Source: DASVEE01 sp036380735 (lineage in GTDB: Bacteria > Acidobacteriota > Thermoanaerobaculia > Gp7-AA8). From it: a stretch of 64,000 bases of DNA. A program made the translations under genes and the position numbers. Location: the NCBI GenBank assembly GCA_036380735.1, contig DASVEE010000071.1, forward strand, positions 62,001 through 126,000, written 5' to 3'. Below the pieces are notes generated by a model. The model was not told the DNA's origin and did not search any database. It saw only the letters and a program-made list of their open reading frames with translations. Within the stretch, counting starts at the first letter, position 1. Each line of letters opens with the position of its first letter. Positions 39,354-48,215 of the stretch are shown here, piece after piece.

Positions 39354-40721
39354 CTACTGGGAGAGGTATTGCCTCACCACCCTCTTCATCAGCCCCACGC
39401 CCTGCATGAACCAGTCGAGGCGGATCCTCTCGTCGCTGCGGTGGATCGACTCGGTCTGGAAGAAGTCGACGGGGAAGGGCCAGACGCCGTAGCAGATCAG
39501 CCCTTTCCGGCGCAGGAAGCGCGAGTCGTTCGTGGAGCCGTGGAGCACCATCCTCCCCGACGGCGCTCCATACTCCTTCTTCGCCTCGGCCGCGATGATG
39601 CGGAACAGCGGCGTGTCGGCGGGGCTGAACGGGATCGGGCCGTCCCGGAACACGACCTCGGTGCGGACGCCGGTCCCGGCGACGCGCTCCTCGATGCGCC
39701 GGATGTGCGTCCCGGCATCTTCGTCCGGCAGGAGGACGCCCACCACCTTCATCCGCCCCTCGGCCGGGACGTCGGCCCAGACGATGTTCTGCGTCAGCTC
39801 CCGGTAGCCTTTCGGCAGTTCCCAGAAGCGACCGCTGGCGATGGTGCCGTCGAGGTCCGCCAGCATGTCCCCGAACAACGTCCGCGAGGGAGCGATGTCG
39901 TGCAGGAAGGCGCGGACCTCCGGGAGGATGCGTTCCGGCCGGTTCGAGCCGAACAGCGGTTCCAGCGCCAGGCGCGCGGCGAGCAACTGTTCGCGCGTGC
40001 CGTGCAGCGCCAGCTCGAGGGGCTGCTTCGTCCCGATCTCGATGCCGAAGTAGTCGACCTCCTCGGCCTGCATCTCCGTGATGCCTCCCTCGTTGAGGAC
40101 GTAGCGGACGCCGGCGAAGAGGTCGGGCCGGTTCGCGAGCAGCCACTGCATCCCCAGGGCGGAGCCCTGTTCCTCGTCGGCGGTGGCGAGGAAGACGAGG
40201 TCGTGCTCCGGCGTCCGGCCGCTCTTCGCCACCTCGATGAACGCGAGGAGCTGACACAGCCCGATGCCCTTCATGTCGAGCGCGCCCCGGCCGTAGAGCT
40301 GGTTCTGGTAGATCTCCGCGGCGTAAGGCGGATGCTTCCACTCCACCGGGCCGGCAGGGACGACGTCGATGTGATGGAGGAGCATCAGCCCCGCGCCGTC
40401 GCTGCGTCGTCCCTCGAGACGCGCGTAGACGTTGCCGCGCCCGGGGCCGGAGACGATCAGCTCCGCCGGGATGCCGTGCTTCGCGAGCTGCGCCATCAGC
40501 CACCGGGCGCCGGCGATTTCGTTACCCGCAGTCGTGTCGATGCGCAGGTACTCCTGCAGCAGCAGGATCTCCGGCGTAATCTTTTCTTTCTTGGGGATGT
40601 AGGTCAGCGACGCCTCCAGCTCTTCCTCTTCGCGCTGGTTCCACCAGACGAAGGCCGAGACCCCGGCGGCGAGGAGGAGGACCACGGCGGCAGCGAGGAG
40701 GCGTTCCTGGCGGTGAGTCAT
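39354..40721 (-). CDS. M20-family metallopeptidase with N-terminal membrane anchor
   Basis: 455 residues from MTHRQERLLA. A membrane segment (about 8-27) anchors the protein. Zinc site motifs of the M20/M28 group are LLHHIDVVP, YGRGALDMKG, FLATADEEQGS and LHGSTNDSRF. M20 enzymes act on peptides or acylated amino acids; the substrate is not known. The ATG overlaps the preceding YfhO stop (ATGA). A much longer open frame on the same strand runs through the YfhO gene but is only a shadow. Confidence 0.82.
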   Translation of the reverse strand: MTHRQERLLAAAVVLLLAAGVSAFVWWNQREEEELEASLTYIPKKEKITPEILLLQEYLRIDTTAGNEIAGARWLMAQLAKHGIPAELIVSGPGRGNVYARLEGRRSDGAGLMLLHHIDVVPAGPVEWKHPPYAAEIYQNQLYGRGALDMKGIGLCQLLAFIEVAKSGRTPEHDLVFLATADEEQGSALGMQWLLANRPDLFAGVRYVLNEGGITEMQAEEVDYFGIEIGTKQPLELALHGTREQLLAARLALEPLFGSNRPERILPEVRAFLHDIAPSRTLFGDMLADLDGTIASGRFWELPKGYRELTQNIVWADVPAEGRMKVVGVLLPDEDAGTHIRRIEERVAGTGVRTEVVFRDGPIPFSPADTPLFRIIAAEAKKEYGAPSGRMVLHGSTNDSRFLRRKGLICYGVWPFPVDFFQTESIHRSDERIRLDWFMQGVGLMKRVVRQYLSQ

Positions 40722-43183
40722 GACCTGCGGACGAATGCCAGCGCGCCGAGGATCGCGGCCGCGATCAGCGTGATCGTCACGCCGCGCTCGATGTGCGGAT
40801 TGCGGTAGTTCATCAGGATGCGGTGGCGCCCGGCCGGCACCTCGAGACCCTGGAAGCCGATGTTCGTCACGACCGGCTCGACGCGCTTGCCGGAGAGCGT
40901 CACGTTCCAGAACTTGTGCGGCGTGACGCTCATGACGAGGAACGCGCGTCCATTGCTCTCGACGTCGATGACCGCGGTGTTGGCGGTCTCGCGCCAGCCG
41001 AGGACGCGGCCGTCGGCGGGGACGAAGGTGTTGCGCGTGAGGAACGCCACGCGCCTGCTGTAGCTGTTCTTGATGAGCTGATTGGCGAAGTCCTTCCGGT
41101 CCTTGATCGTCACGAGCTGGTCGGCGAAGTAGTAGCGCGGACTCGGATCGACTTTGACGAACTGGATCGGCTGCGCGGACTTCATCCGCCCCTTCGTCCG
41201 CTTCCACTCGGCGTCGTACGGCCGGTAGATGCCGCGGTACCAGCTGTTCGACATGGCGACGAACGGCTGCCACCAGTCCTTGCGTCCGGAGCGCTTGACG
41301 TCCCACACCGACTCGACGAGGTCGATCGTCGGCAGCAGCGCGGTCTTGTCGTAATCGCGCTCCATCACCGTGGCGATCCCCTGTCCCGCGGGGGTCATCG
41401 GGTAGATGCCGTTGCGCACGATCCAGTAGACGGCGTCGCCCGTGGAGAAGTACTTCTTCGCGACCTCTTCCTGCCCGTACCAGTCGGACTCGTGGAAGAC
41501 GCGGTACTCGTTGCGGTTCGGCGGCAGCGTCTTGTTCGCCTCGGGCGATTTGGTGAAGAACCGCTGCGGCATCCGCGGATTGAGCTGATGCACCACCGGC
41601 CCGAGATCGATGCAGACGAACAGGAGCGCCAGGACGTACCAGATCTTCCGCTTGAGGAAACGGACGCTCCAGAGGAGGAAGAGGAGCGCGCCGCCACGGA
41701 CGGCGGCCACGATCCAGCCGTTCGCGGAGAGGCCGATCATCTTGTTTGCCCCGCCGCCCGGGGTCAGACCCCAGATCTTCGAGAACGTCTGCCCGTAGAT
41801 GGGGAAGAAGGTGAGCACGGCGATGACCGCGGCGACGAGCGTCACGGCGAGGACGAAGCCGATCGCGGAGTCGCGCACGGCCTTGTCGCCGTCGAGGATG
41901 CGCTGCAGCATCTGCGACGCGAAGAGGATCAGCGCGAAGACGGCGATGAGGATGAACTTCTCGGGATAGCGGATCGCGGTGGCGATGCCGGCGTCGTAGA
42001 GTGCGCGCAGCAGCGGTGTGTTGCCGCCGAGGGCGATGAGGAGCGAGAAGAGGGAGACGATCAGGACGAAGCGTGCCCCGCGCCGCCGGGCGAAGCCGCC
42101 GCCGATCGCCAGCGCCGTGAGCAGCAGTCCGCAGTAGATGTTGAAGAGGAACGGAGAGCCCATCCCGGGATACAGCCCGCCGCCCCAGTACCACATGACC
42201 TGCTTGATCGACATGTAGCCGAGGAAGTTGGGGTAGATGACCTCGGCCAGCTTCGCCCAGGGGAAGCTCCAGGCGCTGACGAGGCTGAAGTCGAACACGC
42301 GCGAGCGGGCGGAGTCGGTGACGTGATCGGCCGCCGGCAGCATCTGCGCCGCACCGACCGCGAAGGCCATGAGGGAGATCAGCCCGATCCAGGCGACGTT
42401 CGTGATCATCTTCGCCACGCGCGGCGTCGAGTACCAGCCGCGGTAGAGCGCGTACATGCCGAGGAGGAAGCCGCTCTGGACGACCGTGGTGGGCTCGCCG
42501 ACGAGACACTGCAGCCCGAGGAAGAGGGCGCTGAGGGCGAAGTCGCGCACGCTCGGCTTGAAGAGGAACTTGCGGACGTAGAGACACGTCAGCGGCAGCC
42601 ACGCCGCGCAGAACATGATCGGCAGCAGGTTGATGTACGAGAGAAACAGCCCGCCCAGGCCGAACGACAGCGCCCCGAAGAACGCCGCCGGAGGGCGTAA
42701 CTCCATCGAGCGGAGCAAGGCGTACATCCCCAGCAGGGCGATGTAGAGGTGAATGAGGATGTGCAGCCGGAAGCCGAGATCGTAGTTCGGCAGGAGGATG
42801 AGCCAGGTGAGGGGGTAGAAGGCCTCGTGCTCGGGATTCGCCGCCATGGGCTGGCCGGCGGAGAACCAGCGATTCCACAGCGGGAACTCACCGCCGTACG
42901 CGATGGTGCGGAGGATCTGCTTCGTCGGGTAGTAGTAGCGCGTGAGATCGCGCATGTAGAACTGGTTGACGCCGAAGAGGACGTCGGCGAAGAAGGCGGT
43001 CGGCAAAAGGATGAGGAAGAGGATGGCGAGCCGGTCGTGCCGCTTCGGGATGGGGCGGGTGTCGACGTAGTCGGGCTCGGGCTCCGGCGCGACGGGCGCT
43101 TCCGGCGCGGCGACCGCGGGCGCCTCCGGCGCCTCTGCCGGCAGTATCTGTTCCTCGGAAAACGGTTCGCTGCTGTCGCTCAC
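40718..43183 (-). CDS. YfhO-like polytopic membrane protein 1
   Basis: 821 residues with a Pro/Ala/Glu-rich cytoplasmic N terminus (about 50 residues) and about twelve membrane segments (MRDLTRYYYPTKQILRTI, EFPLWNRWFSAGQPMAANP near the first). The latter pattern, an aromatic YYP then PLWN...GQP...NP, is typical of YfhO proteins, a GT-C-like group linked to lipoteichoic/teichoic and other glycosylation. A beta-rich domain and a last membrane segment (ILGALAFVRRS) end the protein. The operon continues with the M20 peptidase. Confidence 0.82.
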   Translation of the reverse strand: MSDSSEPFSEEQILPAEAPEAPAVAAPEAPVAPEPEPDYVDTRPIPKRHDRLAILFLILLPTAFFADVLFGVNQFYMRDLTRYYYPTKQILRTIAYGGEFPLWNRWFSAGQPMAANPEHEAFYPLTWLILLPNYDLGFRLHILIHLYIALLGMYALLRSMELRPPAAFFGALSFGLGGLFLSYINLLPIMFCAAWLPLTCLYVRKFLFKPSVRDFALSALFLGLQCLVGEPTTVVQSGFLLGMYALYRGWYSTPRVAKMITNVAWIGLISLMAFAVGAAQMLPAADHVTDSARSRVFDFSLVSAWSFPWAKLAEVIYPNFLGYMSIKQVMWYWGGGLYPGMGSPFLFNIYCGLLLTALAIGGGFARRRGARFVLIVSLFSLLIALGGNTPLLRALYDAGIATAIRYPEKFILIAVFALILFASQMLQRILDGDKAVRDSAIGFVLAVTLVAAVIAVLTFFPIYGQTFSKIWGLTPGGGANKMIGLSANGWIVAAVRGGALLFLLWSVRFLKRKIWYVLALLFVCIDLGPVVHQLNPRMPQRFFTKSPEANKTLPPNRNEYRVFHESDWYGQEEVAKKYFSTGDAVYWIVRNGIYPMTPAGQGIATVMERDYDKTALLPTIDLVESVWDVKRSGRKDWWQPFVAMSNSWYRGIYRPYDAEWKRTKGRMKSAQPIQFVKVDPSPRYYFADQLVTIKDRKDFANQLIKNSYSRRVAFLTRNTFVPADGRVLGWRETANTAVIDVESNGRAFLVMSVTPHKFWNVTLSGKRVEPVVTNIGFQGLEVPAGRHRILMNYRNPHIERGVTITLIAAAILGALAFVRRS

Positions 43184-43209
43184 AGGGCGCGCATTGTAGT
43201 GGAAGGGTG

Positions 43210-43276
43210 GGGACGATAGGACGAATGGGACGGATAGGACCGATGGGACGCGGCGGTCCTGTTGCTTGTCCTATCG
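43210..43276. repeat. 9-bp-word hairpin, copy i (short right arm)
   Basis: Left arm 43210-43249 starts GGACGATAGGACGAATGG. The right arm is only CCTGTTGCTTGTCCTATCG. It lies between the GT2 and YfhO genes, which run in the same direction, and slightly overlaps the GT2 stop. Confidence 0.75.
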
Positions 43277-44053
43277 CGCGACGGCTGCCTGCGCGCTGCC
43301 GCCGACCCGGTCGCGGAAGATCGGGTGAGACCAGATGCCCTTCTTGTGCAGCTTGTAGAAGAACATGGTCTTCAGGATGGACAGACCGTAGCGGACGCCC
43401 TTGGCGAAGCCGACCTGGGAGGCTTCGTCGAAGTAGCGCGTCTGGATCGGCACTTCGCGGATGCGCATCCCCTTGGCCACGCCCTGGGCGATGATCTCGG
43501 TGTCGAACACGAAGTCGTCGGAGTTGGCGTCGTAGTTGACGGTCTCGAGGTAGCGCTTCGAGTAGGCGCGGAAGCCGGAGTGATACTCGGAGAGGTAGGT
43601 GTAGAACGTCGCGTTCTCGACCATCGTGAGGAAGAGGTTCGCGAAGTACTTCCACTTCGGCATGCCGCCCTCGATGGGACGGCCGCCGAGCATGCGCGAG
43701 CCGAAGACGGCGTCGGACTCGCCGCGCAGCAGCGGCTTCACGAGCTCCGGGATGATCTTCGGGTCGTACTGGTGGTCGGGGTGGACCATGACCATGATCT
43801 CGCCGCCCATCTCTTCGATGGCGGTGCGGTAGCAGGTCTTCTGGTTGCCGCCGTAGCCGCGGTTCTTCTTGTGGACGATGGTCTTGATGCCGAGCTCGCG
43901 CGAGAGCTCGACGGTGCGGTCGCGCGAGCAGTCGTCGACCAGCAGGATCTCGTCCACCCAGTCTTTGGGGATGTCGTCATACGTCGCCTGCAGCGTGCGC
44001 TCGGCGTTGTACGCGGGGAGGACGGCGATGACTTTTTTCTCGTGCAGCGGCAT
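43271..44053 (-). CDS. GT2 glycosyltransferase, dolichol-phosphate-mannose-synthase-like
   Basis: 260 residues. A GT-A fold is visible from AVLPAYNAERTL, EILLVDDCSRD, VMVHPDHQYDP (DXD-like), and VFGSRMLGG. The C-terminal helix-rich part EYHSGFRAYSKRYL is typical of DPM-like enzymes that make polyprenyl-phosphate sugars. Such a donor would feed the GT-C and YfhO enzymes nearby. No membrane segment is present. Confidence 0.85.
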   Translation of the reverse strand: MPLHEKKVIAVLPAYNAERTLQATYDDIPKDWVDEILLVDDCSRDRTVELSRELGIKTIVHKKNRGYGGNQKTCYRTAIEEMGGEIMVMVHPDHQYDPKIIPELVKPLLRGESDAVFGSRMLGGRPIEGGMPKWKYFANLFLTMVENATFYTYLSEYHSGFRAYSKRYLETVNYDANSDDFVFDTEIIAQGVAKGMRIREVPIQTRYFDEASQVGFAKGVRYGLSILKTMFFYKLHKKGIWSHPIFRDRVGGSAQAAVAR

Positions 44054-44078
44054 GGTCGGCGGGCGAGGATAGCACGGA

Positions 44079-45611
44079 TCAGAAGGGCCACGGGGCAGGC
44101 GGAAGTGTCAATTCGAGCTCGCGCCGCCGGATAAGCCCGGGTGGGCTTTCCACCGGCAGGCTCCCCCGCTTTTCAAAGTACACCTCGGCCACATACGCCC
44201 GTTGCAGCGCGAGCAGCGGCCGCGGCGCGAGCCGCTCCCCCTGCGCGCCGATGGCGATCGCCGCGAGCGCGCCGATGATCGCGTAGAGCGCACTCCGCCG
44301 CAGCGCGAAGCCGGTCGCGGCGATCACGAGCAGAAACGGGATGGCGATGGCAAGCGGCCGCGCGAGGAGATGGAAGACGTTCGGCGTGACGAGGCCGCGG
44401 CCGAGGAGCGGCGCGGAGAACGTCATCCACGGAAAAGCAAAGGCGTTCGGCGGGAACGGGAAGACCAGCGACGTCCCGACGACGGCGAGTACCGACCAGC
44501 CGGCGAGGAGCGCTTCGGCGCGCGGCCAGCGGCGCCCGCCGAGGAGCATCGCCGCCATCAGGAAGGGGAGCATGGGGACGAGGTAGCGCGGCCCGACGTT
44601 CCAGCCGCCGTGCCAGTTGGCGTAGCCGGCGTAGAAGAGGAGCGTCGCCGCCGGCACGAGCACCAGCGTCCACCAGGCGCGCGCCGCGAGCTTCTGCCGC
44701 AGCGACACGAACGCCGGAATCGCGAGGACGACGACCGGCGAGAAGACGAGCAGCCCGCGCGCCGGATCGAACAGCAGGCTTAGAAGCGTCATGGGCGACG
44801 GCAGGTGGATGCCGAACAGCCCTGTGCTGCCGATGGCGCGGTACTCGGCCACCTTCTCGTAGTGCGACGGCAGCGTGAAGGGGCTGCCATACGCGGTGAA
44901 GTGATAGAGCCCGAGGGCGACGGCGAAGGGGAGGCCGGCGAGGACGACGCGCGTCACGCGGCGCCAGTCGCGCGTCGTCAGCAGCGCCATCACGAGCGCG
45001 GCCGCGGGGGCGATGGCCGGGTACTCCGACGCGACGGCGAGGCCGATCAGCGCACCGCCGAGGAGGTCGCGTGGCTCGCGCAGTCCGAAGAGACACACCC
45101 ACGCGCCGAAGAGCGCCGCGGCGACGAGCGCGTGTGAAAAGAGCAGCAGTCCGTAGACGAAGAGCGGCGTGGCGAAGAGGAGGAGGCAGACGACGAACGC
45201 ACTACGCTCGTCGCTGACGTTCGCCTCGCGTGCAACCCGCACGAAGAGGAGCGCGAGCAGGACGAGCGGCAGCGTCGCCCCAAAGAGGCGCATGGCCGTG
45301 AGCACCGGGCGCAGGTTGAACGGCGACGGCTCGCCGACGCTCGGTCGCAGCGCGAGATAGCCGGGCAGCGACAGCAGCGCCAGTCCCGGCGCCTTGTTGC
45401 TGTAGGTGCGGCCGTCCTTGATGGCGAGGTCGTCGAAGCGCGGCCCGACCAGCGGCACGAAGCGGCTGACCTCCACGCTGCCGTCTTCGACGAGCGCGGC
45501 GGCGAGCAACCAGCGCGTCACCTCGTTCGGCGAGACGAAGTGGGGATACACGGGGATCACGAGCAGCGCGAGGAGCGTCCACGCGGCGATGACGGCGTAC
45601 GTCCGCCTCAC
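44079..45611 (-). CDS. polytopic membrane protein, GT-C-like (paralogue pair, member 2)
   Basis: 510 residues, GTG start at 45611 overlapping the previous stop (GTGA). About eleven membrane segments. The first loop has VSRFVPLVGPRFDDLAIKDG and TYSNKAPGLALLSLPGYLAL; later NWHGGWNVGPRYLVPMLPFL. The pattern of a Lys-Asp-Gly loop and GPRYLVPMLPFL is common in GT39-like proteins of GT-C type. It is coupled to the next upstream gene, which shows a similar Lys/Asp loop. Confidence 0.7.
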   Translation of the reverse strand: MRRTYAVIAAWTLLALLVIPVYPHFVSPNEVTRWLLAAALVEDGSVEVSRFVPLVGPRFDDLAIKDGRTYSNKAPGLALLSLPGYLALRPSVGEPSPFNLRPVLTAMRLFGATLPLVLLALLFVRVAREANVSDERSAFVVCLLLFATPLFVYGLLLFSHALVAAALFGAWVCLFGLREPRDLLGGALIGLAVASEYPAIAPAAALVMALLTTRDWRRVTRVVLAGLPFAVALGLYHFTAYGSPFTLPSHYEKVAEYRAIGSTGLFGIHLPSPMTLLSLLFDPARGLLVFSPVVVLAIPAFVSLRQKLAARAWWTLVLVPAATLLFYAGYANWHGGWNVGPRYLVPMLPFLMAAMLLGGRRWPRAEALLAGWSVLAVVGTSLVFPFPPNAFAFPWMTFSAPLLGRGLVTPNVFHLLARPLAIAIPFLLVIAATGFALRRSALYAIIGALAAIAIGAQGERLAPRPLLALQRAYVAEVYFEKRGSLPVESPPGLIRRRELELTLPPAPWPF

Positions 45612-47395
45612 AGATCCTCCGGCAGGCCCAGCGAGCGCAACGCCGCCGCGCGCCGCGCGCGCAGCGCGAGCAGCTCGCGCTCGGTCTCTTCCGCCAGCTC
45701 GTGGCGTCCGGACTTGCGGAGGTACGTGAGCTCGTCCGCCAGCAACCCGAAGCGCACGTCGGCGCCGCCCGGCACCTCGGCATACACGCGGTTGCGCGCA
45801 ACGAGCGGCGCGTAGGCGTCGACGCGAGCGGCATCGCGCGCGCCGCAGACGAGGAGCACGAGCGTCACCGCGGCAAAGTAGCCGATGGCGACGGCGGCGC
45901 GGAAGCGGAGCGGCAGCGCGCGCAAGGCGAACGCGATGACCGCAACGGCGACGGCGCAGACGAGCAGCACGAGGAGCACGGTCATCCGCGCGTCGGGGCG
46001 GATGCCGCCGAGGAAGGCGAGGTCGAGTTGCGAAGCGGCGATGGCGGAGAGGAGCTCGGAGGGTGTCCAGTACGCGCCGAGATCGAGGCCGTTCATCACC
46101 GCGACGAAGAGGGCCATGGTCCAGAGCGACGCGGCGCCGGCGAGCACCATCCCGGCGATGCGCCAGCGTTGCACGAGGGCCGCGGTACCGAGGGCGAAGA
46201 CGATGGTGCAGTTGTCGAAGCGGCGCTGGCCGAATGCATTGGCGCCCCAGAAGGAGCGCTCGAGCGTGGCGTTGATCAGCCACTCCGCGACGAAGACGAC
46301 GACGCAGGCGACGGCCAGCTTGCGGTCGATGCGCCACAGCAGCGCGAGGCCGAGGATGCCGAGGAGGGCGAAGGGGGTCCAGGTGAAGAGGCCGTGGTAC
46401 CAGGAGAGCAGCGGCTCCCACAGCCAGAGGCGCTGGAACGCCGCGAACGGCGTGGCGCCGCCGCCGCTGACGAAGCCGAGCGGCGAGCCGTAGAGGAACC
46501 CGCTGACGATGAACTGCGGCAGCGCCGCCGCGAGCCCGCCGAGGGCGAAGAGGCCGAGCTCCCGCGAGCGGGGACGGACCAGCATCAGCGGCACGAACGC
46601 AAACGGCGCATTCTGCGGCCGCACGGCAAAGGCAAAGCCCGCGGCCAGTCCCGCGAGCAGCCACCGCTTGCCCGTGGGATCGGCGCGCAGTTTGACCGCC
46701 GCCACAAAGACGAGGGCACAGGCCATGGCCGAAATCGCGTGGGACATGGTGGCGTGCACCAATGCGTAAAACAGCAGGGGCGTGCCCAGCCACGCGCCAA
46801 GGGCAGCGGTGGTGGCGGCCGCGGGACTGATGGGACCTATAGGACGAATAGGACCTATAGGACGAATAGGACTGATAGGACTTCCGTGGTCAACAGCACT
46901 GAGGTCAGTGGCGGGTGCTTGCGCATCAGTGGGCGGGTGGGTCCCATCTGTCCTATAGGTCCCATTCGTCCTATTCGTCCCATCGTCACCCCGGTGGCGC
47001 GCCACCCCCAGCACGCACAGCAACGTCACCAGCCCGGCCAGGGCGCTGCTGAACACCACCGCCACGTTGTACGGCAGTGACACGCCGTTGCGCGGAAAGT
47101 CCTGCCGCACCACGTCCGCCACGGCGAACAGGGGAAACCACGCGAGCGCGCTGCCGATCGTCCAGTGATTGGCCAGATGACCGGTGGCGGTGACTTCCTT
47201 GTGCTGGATCAGGCCGTCGGGACGGATCATCCCGAACTGCTGCCATTCGTCGAAGAAGAGGAGATCGCCGTCGAAGCGGACGGACGGCAGGTACGCCAGA
47301 TAGCCGGCGCCGTCGGGACGGACGATGCCGGGACGGAACCAGAGGAGGAGGGACGCGAGCCAGACGAGGACGACGAGCGCGCGCCCGAGCTTCAT
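45608..47395 (-). CDS. polytopic membrane protein, GT-C-like, carrying an in-frame word-hairpin insertion
   Basis: 595 residues from MKLGRALVVL. N-terminal loop GAGYLAYLPSVRFDGDLLFFDEW and IQHKEVTATGHLANHW; about ten membrane segments. Residues about 136-190 are encoded by a 9-bp-word hairpin: GDDGTNRTNGTYRTDGTHPP from one arm, a 17-residue loop, and PISPIRPIGPIRPIGPIS from the other. They fall between two membrane segments (ending VTLLCVLGVARH and beginning AALGAWLGTPLL). Without the insertion the length would be about 540. ATGA and GTGA overlaps couple it to both neighbours. Confidence 0.7.
   Translation of the reverse strand: MKLGRALVVLVWLASLLLWFRPGIVRPDGAGYLAYLPSVRFDGDLLFFDEWQQFGMIRPDGLIQHKEVTATGHLANHWTIGSALAWFPLFAVADVVRQDFPRNGVSLPYNVAVVFSSALAGLVTLLCVLGVARHRGDDGTNRTNGTYRTDGTHPPTDAQAPATDLSAVDHGSPISPIRPIGPIRPIGPISPAAATTAALGAWLGTPLLFYALVHATMSHAISAMACALVFVAAVKLRADPTGKRWLLAGLAAGFAFAVRPQNAPFAFVPLMLVRPRSRELGLFALGGLAAALPQFIVSGFLYGSPLGFVSGGGATPFAAFQRLWLWEPLLSWYHGLFTWTPFALLGILGLALLWRIDRKLAVACVVVFVAEWLINATLERSFWGANAFGQRRFDNCTIVFALGTAALVQRWRIAGMVLAGAASLWTMALFVAVMNGLDLGAYWTPSELLSAIAASQLDLAFLGGIRPDARMTVLLVLLVCAVAVAVIAFALRALPLRFRAAVAIGYFAAVTLVLLVCGARDAARVDAYAPLVARNRVYAEVPGGADVRFGLLADELTYLRKSGRHELAEETERELLALRARRAAALRSLGLPEDL
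46824..46986. repeat. 9-bp-word hairpin, copy j, inside a coding sequence
   Basis: Left arm 46824-46892 and right arm 46939-46986 flank a 46-bp loop. The element keeps the reading frame of the surrounding membrane-protein gene, because a 9-bp word equals three codons. It ends GTCCCATCGTCACC. Confidence 0.9.
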
Positions 47396-48204
47396 TCCTC
47401 GTCCCTGCGGCCGCGCCGCAGGAACGGCACGACGAGCCCGGCCACGATGGCCGAGATGCCGACCACGGCGCCGGCGATCTTCTTCCGGCTCGGCCGCGGC
47501 CGCGGTTTCACCGCGGCGGCCGGAGGTGCGAGCTGCGCGCGCAGAGCGTCGCTGAGCGGCACTCCGGCGGCCTTGCACGCGCGTGCGATCGTCTCGAACG
47601 CTTCCCGCCGGTGTCCTTCGCGCAGCTTCTCCAGCACCCCGTCGGCGATGATGCCGTCGAAGAAGCGCTTGCGGTCGACGTCCGTCGGCAGCACTGCTTT
47701 CGCGCCGTCCCGCAGTGTGCCGAGCATGTCGTTCACCTCGGCATACTCCGGCCCGATCATCCGCTGCAGGTCTTCCTTCAGCGTCCGCGCGAGCGCCGGC
47801 GATCTGCCGCCGGTGGAGACCGCGATCTGCACCGACCCCTTCTCGATGATGGCCGGCACGATGAACTCGCAGAGCGGCGTGACGTCGACGACGTTCACCG
47901 GGATGCGGCGCGCGCGGCAGTCGGCGGCGATCTGCTCGTTGACGCGCGTGTCGTCCGTCGAGGCGATGACGATGTTCGCCCCGGTCAGGTCGCCGGCGTC
48001 GTACGCCTTCCGCTTCAGCGCCAGGCAGCCCTCAGCCGCCCACCCCTCGATCTCGTCCGTGAACTCCGGCGACACGATCGTCACGCGCGCGCCGTACTTC
48101 ATCATCGTCTCCGCCTTGCGGGCGCACACGTTCCCGCCGCCGATGATGACGACGTCGCGCGACTCGATGTCGAGATAGATGGGGTAGTAGGGGTACTTCT
48201 TCAT
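47392..48204 (-). CDS. precorrin-2 dehydrogenase / sirohydrochlorin ferrochelatase-like (Met8/CysG-N) with C-terminal membrane anchor
   Basis: 270 residues. NAD-binding core at the start: YPIYLDIESRDVVIIGGGNV, ARKAETMMKYGARVTIVSPEF, IVIASTDDTRVNEQIAADC, VVDVTPLCEFIVPAIIEKG and STGGRSPALARTLKEDL are all typical of Met8/CysG N-terminal domains. The last 50 residues are a basic region and a membrane segment (IAGAVVGISAIVAGLVVPFL), which is unusual for the family. It makes siroheme precursors. The ATGA overlap with the membrane-protein gene upstream links them. Confidence 0.85.
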   Translation of the reverse strand: MKKYPYYPIYLDIESRDVVIIGGGNVCARKAETMMKYGARVTIVSPEFTDEIEGWAAEGCLALKRKAYDAGDLTGANIVIASTDDTRVNEQIAADCRARRIPVNVVDVTPLCEFIVPAIIEKGSVQIAVSTGGRSPALARTLKEDLQRMIGPEYAEVNDMLGTLRDGAKAVLPTDVDRKRFFDGIIADGVLEKLREGHRREAFETIARACKAAGVPLSDALRAQLAPPAAAVKPRPRPSRKKIAGAVVGISAIVAGLVVPFLRRGRRDEE

Positions 48205-48215
48205 GAAGGTCGCGA

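Noticed and set aside
39354..42878. A 1174-codon open frame on the minus strand
   Set aside because: Only the last 455 codons match a protein family (M20). The rest overlaps the YfhO gene in another frame and is Arg/Pro-rich shadow.
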